This document shows, one piece after another, positions 12,021 to 31,697 of a DNA stretch of 64,000 nucleotides (the stretch's first letter is position 1; each line of letters opens with the position of its first letter). Source of the DNA: Crambe crambe (taxonomy: Eukaryota; Porifera; Demospongiae; Poecilosclerida; Crambeidae). The notes beneath the pieces are model-generated. The model was not told the origin of the DNA. It made no database searches and was given only the letters and a program-made list of their open reading frames with translations. Location: NCBI GenBank assembly GCA_963924555.1, contig OZ004584.1, forward strand, positions 682,001 through 746,000, written 5' to 3'. The position numbers and the translations under genes are program-made.

Positions 12021-13785
12021 CTATTTTTTTCGAGCTCCTACCAACAAAATAATTCCCATCAACATTAAAAGTATCAGCACTGCACCTGCTGTAGACCAGA
12101 GACACACAAAAACAGTCAATGAGTTCCTCATTTCAGCATGTGGGACCACTGTTTCATATTTGAGTTCCAAGTAGTAATCTCCTTGACTATAGGGGGGATC
12201 ATTTGGCTCTGGTGAGAGAGCTAGAATTATATCTTGTGACTGCAAGATTCCAAAGTTGCATCTGTCTGTTCCTTCTTTGATGGAGCAGGTCACTGGGTAG
12301 TCGCTGAGGTCATAGTAATACTCAGTCCCAATGATAGAGTACTCTATGTTAGCATCACTATGAATTGTAGTATTCCTTACTATGAACACGTAAGACCCTG
12401 ATGTGTTAGAGACTAAACGGTGAGGCTTTCCATCTTGCACTAGGCACCGACACAGGGGTGGTTCGCAGGTGTTATCAAGCTCAAAGAGGCTTATGTTGTT
12501 TATAAAATCAATCCAGGAGTTGCGACTGTGAATTGTATATGCCAATAACATGCAATCATTTGTTATAGATTGCTGGTTCAAGTTTGAAGCAGTAACGTTA
12601 ACTGTAATGTCCAGTTCAGTCTTGTTCATTACATAATGTATATCCACTAAAGGATCATAAGGAAGAGCTTTTACATTAACATCAATTCTTCGGGAGAGAA
12701 CGGGAAAATTTACACCAACTTTATAAAAATCGATCTTCCTCTTTGTTGAACTGGGAGTTATTATGATATTAATGAAGTCGGAATGCAGATAAAAATGTTT
12801 TGGAACGATTACTGGATCCATCAATTCTGATAAGTGTGTGTTGAAATAGTTGCTTCCAATCAGTAAGAAGCCTTCAGTGTAATTATCAGGTTTGATAATC
12901 TCAGTGTGGATGGTACCTTTTCCAAAGACTCCCTTGTATTTTAAGGAGATCAAGGTAATGAGTGATGCAGTCATGAGGAGAGCTAAAACCAGTATTATTC
13001 CCAGGGATACTCTAGCAGTGCCAACAAAGCATTTTTTCCTGCTGATCCTATTATAGTATGGAGTACTCACTCCTGGCTATAGAAAAGAGAGCAAAAGAAC
13101 AATTCTCTTGTACAGAATGAAATTACTATTATAGTAGCTATGAAATCCCCATACATGTCATGTAATTTTGTGGGCTAAAATTTTTCATGAATGTAATTAT
13201 GGCTATAATTATAATTATTTCACGCTTCAATTTTTTTTTCAAAAGCATGAAAAATTTTCCCCTGTAAATAATTTATGCTAGCTACAATTCAACTACAATT
13301 CTAACATCCTGTAAGCAGTCTCTCGTCATCCCCAGTAGATTCACTCCCTCTCTCTCCTAGAAATAATTGAACGTTAGCTATACAAGTGGGGCTGTTGTCT
13401 AGTTATCATGCAAATCTCGTCCCCAGGCCCCTCCTATATAGGCCCCCTCAACAGCCTGGGGCACATAGCTAGCTAGATACTGACCCTTGAAAGTCTCCTC
13501 GATCTCTCTAGCAAGGTCATTCTCCCTTATTTTCTTCAATGCATCAACTATCATTTGCCATATACTGCTTTCATCAATATCATGGCCTTCATTCTTCAAG
13601 AATTCTTCAAGCATCTTTGTCAAACATTTCTCAGATTCACCATGATTATCACTTTCTATGATCTGTAGCCTATATGGGGGTATCTTTAACTGTGTGCCTA
13701 TAAGATACCATCTAGGAGCAGCCTTAATCAAGTTGCTGAGTAGATCTTTTAGAACTTCACTAGCCATCTTAAAATGATCTTGCAT
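12021..13785 (-). CDS. Death-domain transmembrane protein
   Basis: Two exons: 13785-13485 and 13072-12021, joined in phase 1 (GTCAGT donor; AG acceptor at 13074-13073), 450 aa. Residues ~1-100 read as a Death-fold domain (PRWYLIGTQLKIPPYRLQII, WQMIVDALKKI, DLAREIEETFKG). A basic patch (SRKK) is followed by a membrane span (GIILVLALLMTASLITLI), then ~270 residues with many N-x-S/T sites and Cys pairs, a second span near the C-terminus (VLILLMLMGIILLVG) and a short ARKK tail. The predicted topology is cytosolic Death domain, extracellular loop, cytosolic tail. Without the splice, exon 1 runs on to a stop at 13399 and exon 2 has no ATG (it opens GTG), which supports the join. I do not recognise the ectodomain family. 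A receptor or adaptor role in death or immune signalling is inference. A second Met at codon 7 could be the real start. Confidence 0.72.
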
Positions 13786-15066
13786 TCACCAGATTGTAAA
13801 ATCTGTTGCAGATGAGATCGATCACATGGAATACCCATATTCAGTAGATTTTATATGGCATAATTTATAGTGAGTAGAATTAACAATAGCTTGCTACTCC
13901 ATAGCACAAAGTGCAAGTATGATAATTATTATGAATGGTAAATACCCAATAGGAATGATGAATACAGTATGTTGCAATGGCACTTGATATCAACCACTGC
14001 ATGTATATACAGGAGTCTCATATTGCAGAAGCTAAAAGAAATTATGAAGAACAAAAAGATGTTAGTTAATAAACGGGATCATTGTACCACAAAACACGAC
14101 CTTCAATCAGCACTGGGTAGCTACTTGTTACACATATATGCAGATATTTAAAATTCTTTTTTGATACCACTAGCCATGTATAAGTTATCCTGAATATTAG
14201 AAGAAATAAATACCATTCCTAGACTCACTTGTTCTGAAACATCATTACTCTGAAGAACTCTCATTATTTTCTACAAGTAGCTAATCTATGTCATAAGGTT
14301 CTCTAAAAACTGATAGTTCTAAATCCTTTAATGTCTTATTATTGCACAGGAAACTTTAATAACATGAATTTATAACTTGTTGATATCCATCGAAGAGAGG
14401 ATTTAAGTGAACTCAAGTGATGATTAATTTGTACAAAGAAGATCAAAAGACATCACAGAATGTAAAATCTGCATAATACTTAGTCAAACTGATTTGCAAC
14501 ACTCTCAGCTTTCCAGATGATGGACTAAGGGGTCAGTTATAAAATCTCATTCATATGAGCAGTATTTTGGGTCTGAGTAGAAGTCGGTTACATTACTAGT
14601 GACAGTTGCTTATATCCTGATAGGTGAAGTTCATTAGTATTCCTTTCCTTGTGAAATAAACATCTCCCCTCTGCCCACCATTCAGTGATGCTACCCCCAT
14701 TAGGTACCTATTAAACTACCACCAATGGCCAATGACCAGTAGACTCTGCTGCTAGCTTTTGCTTGCTCTGAAGTTGAAGTTTTTTTAGACTCTAATACTT
14801 CATTGGAATGCCTTTATGTTTGCCCTGAAGTTTATTTACATCATCAGGTTCTAATGTTTGCACTTGTACTTCAGAGAGAGGAGTACTAGATAAATGCTAG
14901 CTACAGCTACGACTAGTCACGGAATTAGCCCCGCCCTTCTAGAGAGCCTGCTAAGTTTAAAGGTCGAATCACACGTGCCTTGTCCGACGTCTGATCGAGC
15001 TGAGAGCCGCTCAGCTAAATTTTCAGTGGTAAATTCTAATGTGAAGTGGTAGAAGATATTCTCGAA
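13786..15066. other. Intergenic, no gene seen
   Basis: AT-rich sequence between the Death-domain gene and PRPF40. I see no conserved reading frame or structured repeat. The last ~150 bp should contain the PRPF40 promoter and 5' UTR; no TATA box is evident. Confidence 0.6.
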
Positions 15067-23317
<8,251 letters not shown>

Positions 23318-25222
23318 GAAGATATGGACTCTTCAGTAACAGTTACGTCTAGAACTCTAATATCTTGCATCACTACTACTATTCTCTCTCTTGCTAACTT
23401 TTTTTCTTTCGAAATGTGAGGCTGATTATTAGGGACATAGCCTTGTTCCAGGCCTTCTTCTAAGAAAGGAAATGCATGTATACATTTTAGCAGGGCCATT
23501 TATGGCATGTGGTGTCCATGGCCCTGAATTTTTGCTGCTATCAATACATAGCACAATACTTTCGTGAAAAGCTCACTGCATTCCTTATATGGACTTAAAC
23601 CCGATACTCTGTTTCTGTTGTATTGTTTACTGACCTCAAGCACTTAAAACATTCTGCAATCTCCTGTATAGCTACATATACAGCTACTCATTTACAATGA
23701 CAACTTTTGTGTCATGTGACATCATGTGACATTACTCATTAACATTGTGATGTTGTGCAATAGACTCCATAAAAAATTTAACAGTTTTCACCAAATTGTG
23801 GGAAATCAAAAATCTCTTTAAAATTTTTTTACGTGACCAATAAGAATCTAAGCATTCATTTTTGACTGTTAGAACCAGATCTGAAGCTCCACTGAAATGA
23901 AATGGTGGGGGGGAAGGTTGGCTAGCTACATTCTTAGCATAAATAACAAAGATAGACTGGTGAGTTTGAGAGGTCAGTCCAACAATAGTCTCTGTGAACC
24001 ATAATCGTCTGGCTAAATAATGTATGCAGTGGAACGTACAGTTCTCTTCTTCTTTTTTTTTAGTACAACCCTTGGTACTAAAGTGAGAGTTGGGACATCT
24101 ACCAAGTGAGTGGAATGGGTGGAGCCATCAAAATTTATAGATTTAACAATTATTGCAAAGTGTGCCATGACTGGCAACTATGAAATTGATGTGTCAACTA
24201 CACAGCCTAGTGCAGTACCTATTCTTTGGAGTGGATGTACGTATACACCACTTGCCTTTTGGGGTGTGTAGAGTAAAACAGATTTTGAAAATGAAATCTA
24301 TGAGCTCAATTTTCACTGATATCAATCTCTGACAGCTCCAAAATATGAAGACTCTGGTTGGTAGTTATAAAGTTTCATAATTCCCATAGACATCGTACTG
24401 TCCTCCATATGGAAATAGTAAGACCATACAAAGCAAGTAATTAGCCCATATAGCTTTCATTTTCAAAATCTCTGTTCTCCCAAAAGTGGGGTATATGCAG
24501 TGTTTAGAGTGTGCACACTGTAGAAAATGTTAAAAGTCACTATATCACTTTTAATTCATTTCTAATTGCTTAGATTTGTCATAATTAATTATCAATCTAC
24601 AGTTATTTTAAATACACAAAATGGTAACCAGACACCTTTGTCCAAACTTTTTTTCCAGGCTGAGGTGGTGGTGTATCCAACTCATCATCTATATCCAAAG
24701 AAGCACTCTCAATGATTGGTTCTTCCTCCTCAGTCAAACCAATCATCACAATCAATATCAACATAGCTACCATCTGGGGGGTAAAAATTAATGTTATTGA
24801 TTTGATTTCAATCTGGTATGATCTAGGCAATACCATGCACTAACTTATAAGTCATTGTTATTAGTCAAATTGCATAGACTACACACACAAAACAAACAAA
24901 CAAACAAAAAAACCTGAATGGTGGTATGGCCATGGCCGTACCAGCCGTAGCAGTGCCTCCGGCCATGGAGAGTTGTCTCCATAATTTTATATACTCGTTT
25001 ACAGAGTCCCCTCCCACCGTCCGTTATTTGGGATATAGAGCTAGATCTTTTGGCGCAAGCTCCACTGTCCATTATCCAGAACTGGGAGGTGTCCACTCTT
25101 CAGGTGTTGCTAATACATTGTAGGATAGGGATTTCAGTTGGTGCACGAAGCAATATCCATTATATTATTAGGTAAATGTCCGCTGTTGGGAGTGTCCAGT
25201 CTACTTATCAATTGCACAATTA
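23318..25222. other. Intergenic; segment duplicated at 29.5-30.9 kb
   Basis: No gene is supported. Bases ~23940-24520 are paralogous to ~29560-30910 (shared tracts such as 'agagttgggacatcta' and 'aagtgtgccatga'). The paralogue carries an extra transposon, while here the target 'gtgcagtac' (24210-24218) is single. Bases ~23400-23475 recur near 27690-27765 (gttccaggccttcttctaa). Confidence 0.7.
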
Positions 25223-25727
25223 TCAGAGAGTGCGCTAGCACTCTCTAAGTAGGGATGGCGGGTCAAAGGTCATAGGACTGTATAAACTAAAAACTCTTCT
25301 TTCTCTTCTACCCTTACTCTATAGGTTCTCAGAAGGCTACAGTGAATTATTATATCTACAAAGAAGAGAGGAGAATGTTCAAAAGCCAAAAATTCATTCG
25401 CTAACATAAGAAAAAAACGAGTTCTAAAATTGACTTTTGTTCTATTTCTTTATCAGAGTGCGCTAGCACTCTCTAAGTAGGGCCAAGGGAGTGAAGTAGG
25501 AATAGTATCTCGTATTTGATGATGGGTAAGGATCACTTCACTAAGTTCACTCTCTTGCATGCAGTTATAATACATATTCCAGCTAGATTTTTGGGCCATA
25601 CTGCTTTGATGCTGCAGTACTTGGTTTTCATAATGAAGCTGCAGTTATAATAGCTATAGCTATGTGCTAAATTTGTGGCCATCCCTACTTCACATTTTTA
25701 TTTCGAAGAAATTTTTTGCATTCACTT
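25223..25727 (-). mobile_element. Helitron-like non-autonomous element carrying a DR1 motif
   Basis: On the minus strand it begins CAAGTGAATGC at 25727 and ends in a hairpin (agagagtgctagcgcactctct) followed by GA, so the last four bases are CTGA. It is preceded by A and followed by T, with no target duplication. A second partial hairpin end lies at 25455-25485. Relatives are at 47.2-47.6 kb and 48.87 kb. No Rep/helicase gene is present. Confidence 0.55.
25260..25272 (+). promoter_or_regulatory. DR1 motif (GGGTCA-A-AGGTCA) inside a repeat
   Basis: Near-canonical HNF4/RXR-type DR1. The same 13 bases occur in the related repeat at 47432-47444. Confidence 0.4.
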
Positions 25728-25743
25728 GTTGATAAATTATATT

Positions 25744-25801
25744 AGGCCAGTGTTAATGACATTCATGTTTCCAGAAACATGAATATTATTAACACTGGCC
25801 T
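25744..25801. repeat. Perfect-looped inverted repeat (hairpin)
   Basis: Two 27-base arms (aggccagtgttaatgac... and ...aacactggcct) with only two mismatches and a 4-base loop. It could be a tiny palindromic MITE or a small-RNA hairpin. It lies 90 bp upstream of the subtilase TATA box. Confidence 0.7.
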
Positions 25802-25887
25802 TAAAGGAATTAGCAATTAATTACTGAATAAGTCTCATGACTGAAGTTGACATACCGGTAGCTAGTTGTGTACATGCACTGGAAGGC

Positions 25888-25894
25888 TATAAAA
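25888..25894 (+). promoter_or_regulatory. TATA box of subtilase gene 1
   Basis: TATAAAA, 65 bp upstream of the start codon. The context 'ggctataaaaatgagct' is conserved upstream of the copies at 28.2 kb and 31.2 kb, so the promoter was duplicated with the gene. Confidence 0.7.
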
Positions 25895-25958
25895 ATGAGC
25901 TTCTAATTGCAATTTACTCAGATAACGGTTGAACACAAGGGCTACAATTTTATCGAAC

Positions 25959-27197
25959 ATGCTGAAAAGATGTCGCTTCCTACCACTATCTTTAAATCAT
26001 TTTATTCGTCCAATGTCCGATGGAACTGATGGAACTGATGAGCCTCACTATACATCAGACGCACAGCCTTCAAAAGAGAGCATTAGGCTCTCTCAGTATC
26101 AATGGCAACCAGCTAATATTTGGTTCAAGAATACAACTCTGCTGCACCCAAACGATGAACAGGATATTGAAAGACAGGCATCCACTGATGAAGAAAATGC
26201 AAAGGAAAAAAGGAAGAAAAAGGCCAACAATAAAGGTCTCACTCCATTCAGCAGTGTTCAAGCTAGTGACATGAAGAAATTCAACACAATACCACAAGGA
26301 CGTGGAACAGTATTAGCTGTTATCGACAGTGGTATTAATGCACAGCATAAAGCATTTGCAAAACCTGGCAAGATAATCGATGCAGTGAATTTCAAAAAAG
26401 ATGGACAAAGTTGCCAAGATGAAACTGGTCATGGTACTGAGTGTGCTGGTATAGCTTGTGGCTTGCCTTTTACATTTAAGATTAAAGGAGAAGAAGAGCA
26501 AACTTTAAGGTCAATAGCCCCAGAAGCAAAATTGATGGTCCTTAAAGTCGCAGACAAAAATGGATATTGTAACACCAGTATTTGTAGAGCAATTGAGTAC
26601 ATCATTCAACATAACAAGAAACAAGAGAAAGAGAAAGTTAATGTCATATCTTTATCTTTTGGCTCACATAAATTCAATGCAGATCTAGCAATGAAAATCC
26701 AACATGCCATCACCAACAATATAATTGTCGTAAGTGCTGCATCTAATCATGGGGCTTCCATAATCAACCCTATCAGCTATCCTGGTAAATTGGGGCATGT
26801 CATTTGTGTTGGAGCCTGCAATGAACGAGGAAAACCTACTGACTTCACTCCAGAGGGACGTGAAATTGACTGTTTGGAACTTGGAGAAAATGTTTGGGTA
26901 CCAACATTTGATGGAGAGCAAAGCATCAGATTGTGTCAAGGGACATCATATTCAGCACCAATAGTTGCTGCCTGCATTTGCCTCATAATCGAAGATATCA
27001 GAAATCTTGCTGATGCTTACAACATTCCTGATCTGTTGGAGAAGTTCCATAACGTTTGGTGCATGAGAGAAATCCTAAAGATGATGGCAGTAAAGCAAGG
27101 ACATCACGACAGAGAAAGAGGGTATGGGAGACTGAACCCTACATTATTTTTCGAAAAGATACCTGAAGAAAAGTTGCGCATACTTCTAAATATTTAA
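25959..27197 (+). CDS. Subtilisin-like serine protease (peptidase S8), intact copy 1
   Basis: Intronless ORF of 412 aa from the ATG at 25959. It has a full S8 catalytic set: Asp123 (VIDSG), His158 (GHGTECAG), oxyanion Asn263 (ASNHG) and Ser330 (GTSYSAP). A ~110-residue N-terminal region rich in Lys/Glu precedes the catalytic domain, and no clear cleavable signal peptide is seen. There is no P-domain or other C-terminal module, so it is shorter than proprotein convertases. It is the best-preserved plus-strand member of a local family: a disabled copy at 28.2 kb, fragments at 27.5, 31.2 and 32.5 kb, and an intact inverted copy at 58.2-59.4 kb. Lack of introns next to intron-rich genes could mean retroposition, horizontal acquisition or spread with repeats. 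Substrate unknown. Confidence 0.92.
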   Translation: MLKRCRFLPLSLNHFIRPMSDGTDGTDEPHYTSDAQPSKESIRLSQYQWQPANIWFKNTTLLHPNDEQDIERQASTDEENAKEKRKKKANNKGLTPFSSVQASDMKKFNTIPQGRGTVLAVIDSGINAQHKAFAKPGKIIDAVNFKKDGQSCQDETGHGTECAGIACGLPFTFKIKGEEEQTLRSIAPEAKLMVLKVADKNGYCNTSICRAIEYIIQHNKKQEKEKVNVISLSFGSHKFNADLAMKIQHAITNNIIVVSAASNHGASIINPISYPGKLGHVICVGACNERGKPTDFTPEGREIDCLELGENVWVPTFDGEQSIRLCQGTSYSAPIVAACICLIIEDIRNLADAYNIPDLLEKFHNVWCMREILKMMAVKQGHHDRERGYGRLNPTLFFEKIPEEKLRILLNI

Positions 27198-28106
27198 CCT
27201 TTAGTATTACATGTACATTATATTCATCTTACAATCATCATTACTTAGTTAAGTCTGAACTGTACAATACTTGTGTGATCATGCATATTAAAATTTAAGA
27301 CTAAGTGAATGTTTCCAATTCAGAAGAGTCGATCCATATATTTCAAAACTGCTAAAAAAAGGTTTGAACATTATCTGTTCACATCATAAGTGTTAGCTGT
27401 TTATTGTTCGATATAATCCTTGATAACCATTCCAGTCCTTTGAGCTTTGCTTCATGACTTTTGTCGATGCTGGCCCAGTCCTTTCGGAGAAACCACACCC
27501 CATCTTCCTCTGCTTTGCTGCTCGCGATCATTATGTTTATTCCCCTTCCCTGCCTGCAATTGCCTCATAATCGAAGACATCAGAAATCTTGCTGATGCGG
27601 CATTCCTGATCTGTTGGAGAAGATGCATAACATTGTTTTTTTTTGCATATTAATGAGATTATCTTGAACTTTTATCATGTGTGATGTCTTCTGAAATGTG
27701 AGGTTGATTATTAGAGACGTCACTACAGCCTCGTTCCAGGCCTTCTTCTAAGGAAGGAAAGCCTGGGAATGAAGTTATACACTCCCAAAACAAGAGCATT
27801 TACTATACCTTCTCCCTGTAAACAGTTTACAAGCTAATTTTTGTTGACATGGATGTGTTTAGTGGTCACGGTTGGCATTCCTTAGATATGTATTGCAAAC
27901 ACAACAGAAAATTTGCATGGCAGAAGCAAAAGAAATAGCTAAATAAATTAATTTATTATTATGAGAAATTCACCAAGTTTTCAAATCTAAAATAGTTTCA
28001 TGTGACCATTGAGTAAACATGTCATTGTGGCACAAACACAGTTGGAGCCTATTAGCCACTTATTTGCTTGTCGAGCTTATTGATTGAGTGCCTGTAGCTA
28101 TTAGGC
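27198..28106. other. Intergenic with duplicated fragments
   Basis: No full gene. It contains a subtilase tail fragment (27540-27640) and a copy of the sequence that follows PRPF40 (27690-27765). Confidence 0.6.
27540..27640 (+). pseudogene. Subtilase C-terminal fragment
   Basis: About 100 bp match the stretch of copy 1 encoding CICLIIEDIRNLADA through LLEK, with a small deletion. No start, promoter or catalytic part. Confidence 0.8.
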
Positions 28107-28113
28107 TATAAAA
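28107..28113 (+). promoter_or_regulatory. TATA box of subtilase pseudogene 2
   Basis: TATAAAA in the same duplicated context as copy 1. Confidence 0.5.
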
Positions 28114-28200
28114 ATGAGCTTGCTGATTGCAATTAACTCTGACAACAACGGCTTTGTTATTATAATTATGTTGAGCATGAAGGCTGCAAGTTTATTGAAC

Positions 28201-29320
28201 ATGCTGAAAATTATGCGCTTCCTACCGCTGTCTTTAAACCGTCCAATATTCATTACAAGCAATGGAAAAAACAAGCCCCGCTACACATCAGATGCACAGA
28301 CTTCAAATGATAGCATTAGGCTCTCTCAGTATCAATGGCAACCAGCTAATATTTGGTTCAAGAATACAACTCTGCTGCACCCAAACGATGAACAGGATAT
28401 TGAAAGACAGGCATCCACTGATGAAGAAGAAAATGTAAAGGAAAAAGGCCAACAATAAAGGTCTCACTCCATTCAGCAATGTTCAAGCCAGTGACATGAA
28501 GAAATTCAACACATTACCACAAGGACGTGGAACAGTATTAGCTGTTATCGACAGCGGTATTTATGCACAGCATAAAGCATTTACAAAACCTGGCAAGATA
28601 ATCGATGCAGTGAATTTCAAAAAAGATGGACAAAGTTGCCAAGATGAAACTGGTCATGATACTGAGTGTGCTGGTATAGCTTGTGGCTTGCCTTTTACAT
28701 TGAAGATTGAAGGAGAAGAGAAATCATTCAAGTCAATAGCCCCAAAAGCAAATTGATGGTCCTTAAAGTTGCTGATAAAAATGGATATTGTCACACCAGT
28801 ATTTGTAAAGCAATTGAGTACATCATTCAACATAACAAGAAGTAAGACAAAGAGAAAGTTGATGTCATATCTTTATCACTTGGCTCTTCAGAATTCGATG
28901 CAGAACTAGCAATGAAAATTCAACACGCCATTACCAACAATATAATTATTGTGAGTGCTGTATCTAATGAAAGAGCTTCCATAATCAACCCTATTGCCTA
29001 TCCTAGTAGGTTGGGACATGCCATTTGTGTTGGAGCTTGCAATGAACAAGGAAAACTTACTGTCTTCACTCCAGAGGGACGTGAAATTGACTGTTTGGAA
29101 CTTGGAGAGAATGTTTGGGTACCAACAATTGATGGAGAGCGAAGCATTGAATCACGTCAAGGGACATCATATTCAGCACCAATAGTTGCCGCCTGCATTT
29201 GCCTCATAATCTGAAGACATCAGAAATCTTGCTGATGCTTATGGCATTCCTGATCTGTTGGAGAAGTTGCATAACATTTGGTGCATGAGGGAGATCCTAA
29301 AGATGATGGCAGTAAGTCCT
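28201..29320 (+). pseudogene. Disabled subtilase copy 2
   Basis: Colinear with copy 1 but broken several times: a deletion in the Lys-rich linker shifts frame and hits a stop at ~28458, a one-base deletion near 28750 ends the second open segment, a TAA occurs near 28843, and a one-base insertion near 29207 shifts frame again. His is kept, but the motif reads GHDTE instead of GHGTE. Homology stops at ~29317, before the C-terminus. The TATA promoter is retained, so it may be transcribed. Confidence 0.9.
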
Positions 29321-29846
29321 TTTCAATTGCCACATGGTCTATCGCCACATGGTCTATCGCACCCACGTATTTGATTAGAATTAATTTGTGTCAAAGTCAC
29401 GTGGAAAATGATTATGATGTAGTCAACATTCCGCATCTTTCACCAGACATATTTTCTCCTTCTCTTCCCCCTACTTCCGCAATACGTCTGGCTCGTGAGA
29501 CTAGCTCTCTCTGATCATCATTTTGAATTTCAATCACAAATTTGCATCACAATTCTTAGAATGAAATAATGAAGATGGATTGATTTTGAGAGGTTTAGTC
29601 TCTGTGAACTATAATCATCTTGCTAAATAATGTGTGCAGTGCAAGTGGAACATACATTTTCATTTTTAGTATGACCCTCGGTACTAAGTGAGAGTTGGGA
29701 CATCTAGCTACTAGCATGGATCAAAATTTATATTGCAAAGTGTGCCATGAGATGAGGGAAGAGGGAAAACATTGAACTGGTAGGTACAGGTATATCCTTG
29801 GAAATTATGAAATTGATGTGTTAACAAGCACAGGCTAGTGCAGTAC

Positions 29847-30632
29847 TAGCCTCGTTCCCAGGCTCTCAGTGAAACGGGAAATGTGGGGGCGGAAAGGAGA
29901 GCCTGGTTTCTACTGCAGACCGGATCCCTCACATTCCGGGGGATTTGGATTCCCTCCGTACTTTCCCGTTTTTGATTTCATCATAATTATTATTATTTTG
30001 TCTAATCAGCGTTTTTTTGTGCAAGATGGCGAGTTCGTTTCTGAGTGTTTCTTCTAGCGTTTCTTCAAGCGATTCAAGTTCCCACTATCCGCAAGCGCTT
30101 TCTCATGCCCTGTCAATGCTTGGTTTACCTGAACTGTTGCTGAAGGAAGAGCAGAAGCTGGCTATCTGAGCTGTATTTGATGGCAAGGATATGTTCGTGT
30201 CCCTGCTCTCAAGGGATCTCCGCAAAGAAGATCTGGCCAGCTCTTTGAAGCTAGTAATGTTTGCAGTTGCCTTCTCCAAGGAAACTATTCTCCTCTTGCA
30301 AGCTTAACAGATGTGTGATGGGAAGGGGTCATCTGGAGCTAGCTCAGGGACATCCAGGAGTTTGTTGATCCTAAAAGCCCATTTCTATGATAATCCAGAA
30401 CTGCTGAACAAGGCAATGGCTGCACTCTGCTCACACAAGCGACATGCAATACGCACGTTTGTACTAATTGTGACGTTTACTTAATAATTACATCATCAAT
30501 CGTGTTATGAATATAATAATAAAAATAATAATTATGTGGTCAAAATTTACACGCCCGTGCGTGCAGTAGAAACCAGGCTCTCCTTTCCACCCCCACATTT
30601 CCCGTTTCACTGAGAGCCTGGGAACGAGGCTA
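29847..30632. mobile_element. Long-TIR DNA transposon with captured gene fragment, 9-bp TSD
   Basis: Near-perfect terminal inverted repeats of about 70 bp start 'tagcctcgttcccaggct' and end with its reverse complement. GTGCAGTAC flanks both sides (29838-29846, 30633-30641). The paralogous segment at 24210-24218 has one GTGCAGTAC and no element, giving a natural empty site. Long TIRs and a 9-bp duplication fit a Mutator-like element. No transposase is seen. The interior carries a broken fragment from ATG 30026 (ALSMLGLPELLLKEEQKLAI, stop, AVFDGKDMFVSL) that resembles the start of a RecQ-type helicase domain. Confidence 0.82.
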
Positions 30633-31140
30633 GTGCAGTACCTAAAGGCAAATGGTCTATACAATCAGTGCAGTCACTCTGAAAGAATTGGGGCGAGAGT
30701 ATAACAGAAATTTTGAAAATGAATGCTATGAGCTCAATTTTCACTGATATCAATCGCTATATAGGCATACCTATATCCAAAATATGAAGACTCTGGTTGG
30801 TAGTTATAAAGCTTCAAAACGTTATAATTCCCATAGACTTTTGTACTGTCCTCCATATAGTTAATTAGAGCAGTAATTAAAGACACTGGTGTTTAGAGTG
30901 TGAAGTAAACAGGTGTATATGCTATATACTAGGATTGGAAACATACTAGGTTGAATTAGCTATGATTGGACACATACAAGTTGACATAGCTTCTAAAGCA
31001 ATTAATCATTAGATAAGCCTTGATCATGATTGAAGTCAACATAGCTAATGAATAAACAACTGTGTTGAAAGGCTACCTATATGTGTATATTAGCTACTTG
31101 AGCTTGCTTGTTGACCAAGTGTGCACGTGCACTGGAAGGC

Positions 31141-31147
31141 TATAAAA
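31141..31147 (+). promoter_or_regulatory. TATA box of subtilase fragment 3
   Basis: TATAAAA in the context 'ggctataaaaatgagct', the same duplicated promoter as copies 1 and 2. Confidence 0.5.
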
Positions 31148-31190
31148 ATGAGCTCTGATTGCAATTTACTCAGATGCAATTTTATCGAAC

Positions 31191-31634
31191 ATGCTGAAAA
31201 GACATTACATCATGCGCTTCCTACCACTGTCTTTATATCGTTTTATTCGTCCGATGTCCAGTGCAAGTTTAAAAAATGAGCCTCGCTATACATCAGATGC
31301 ACAACCTTCAAATGATAGCATTATGCTCTCTCGGTATCAATGGCAACCAGCTAAGACTTGGTTCAAGAGTACAAATCTGCTGCACCTAAACAATGAACAG
31401 GATACTGAAACACAGGTATCCACCAATGAAGAAGAAGAAAAAAGGAAGAAAATGGCAATTTCCAACAATAAAGGTCTCACTCCATTCAGCAATGTTCAAG
31501 CTAGTGGCATGAAGAAATTCAACGCAATACCACAAGGACATGGAGCCCCAAAAGCAAAATTAATGATGCTTATTTGTTTGTTTGTTTGTCTGTTTATACT
31601 TTATGAGGTATATATTGAACTTGATGGATCATAA
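31191..31634 (+). pseudogene. Subtilase copy 3: N-terminus only, with internal deletion
   Basis: The ORF follows the family to IPQGHGAPKAKL. The deletion joins IPQGRG directly to the later PKAKLM, removing Asp and His. It then enters unrelated sequence (LICLFVCLFILYE) that also occurs next to the RAG1-like fragment at 61.4 kb. The promoter is retained, so a ~147-aa chimeric protein is possible but has no catalytic site. Confidence 0.8.
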
Positions 31635-31697
31635 TTATCTAGCAGTGCATGGATATTATAATACTGATCCATTACTAATATTTATTATTATTTATAA

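Noticed and set aside
13969-14151. 60-aa plus-strand frame
   Set aside because: AT-rich, no homology recognised, no splice or promoter support.
24603-24836. Minus-strand 77-aa frame with an acidic stretch and PPPQPGKK
   Set aside because: No family resemblance, and it lies in duplicated intergenic sequence.
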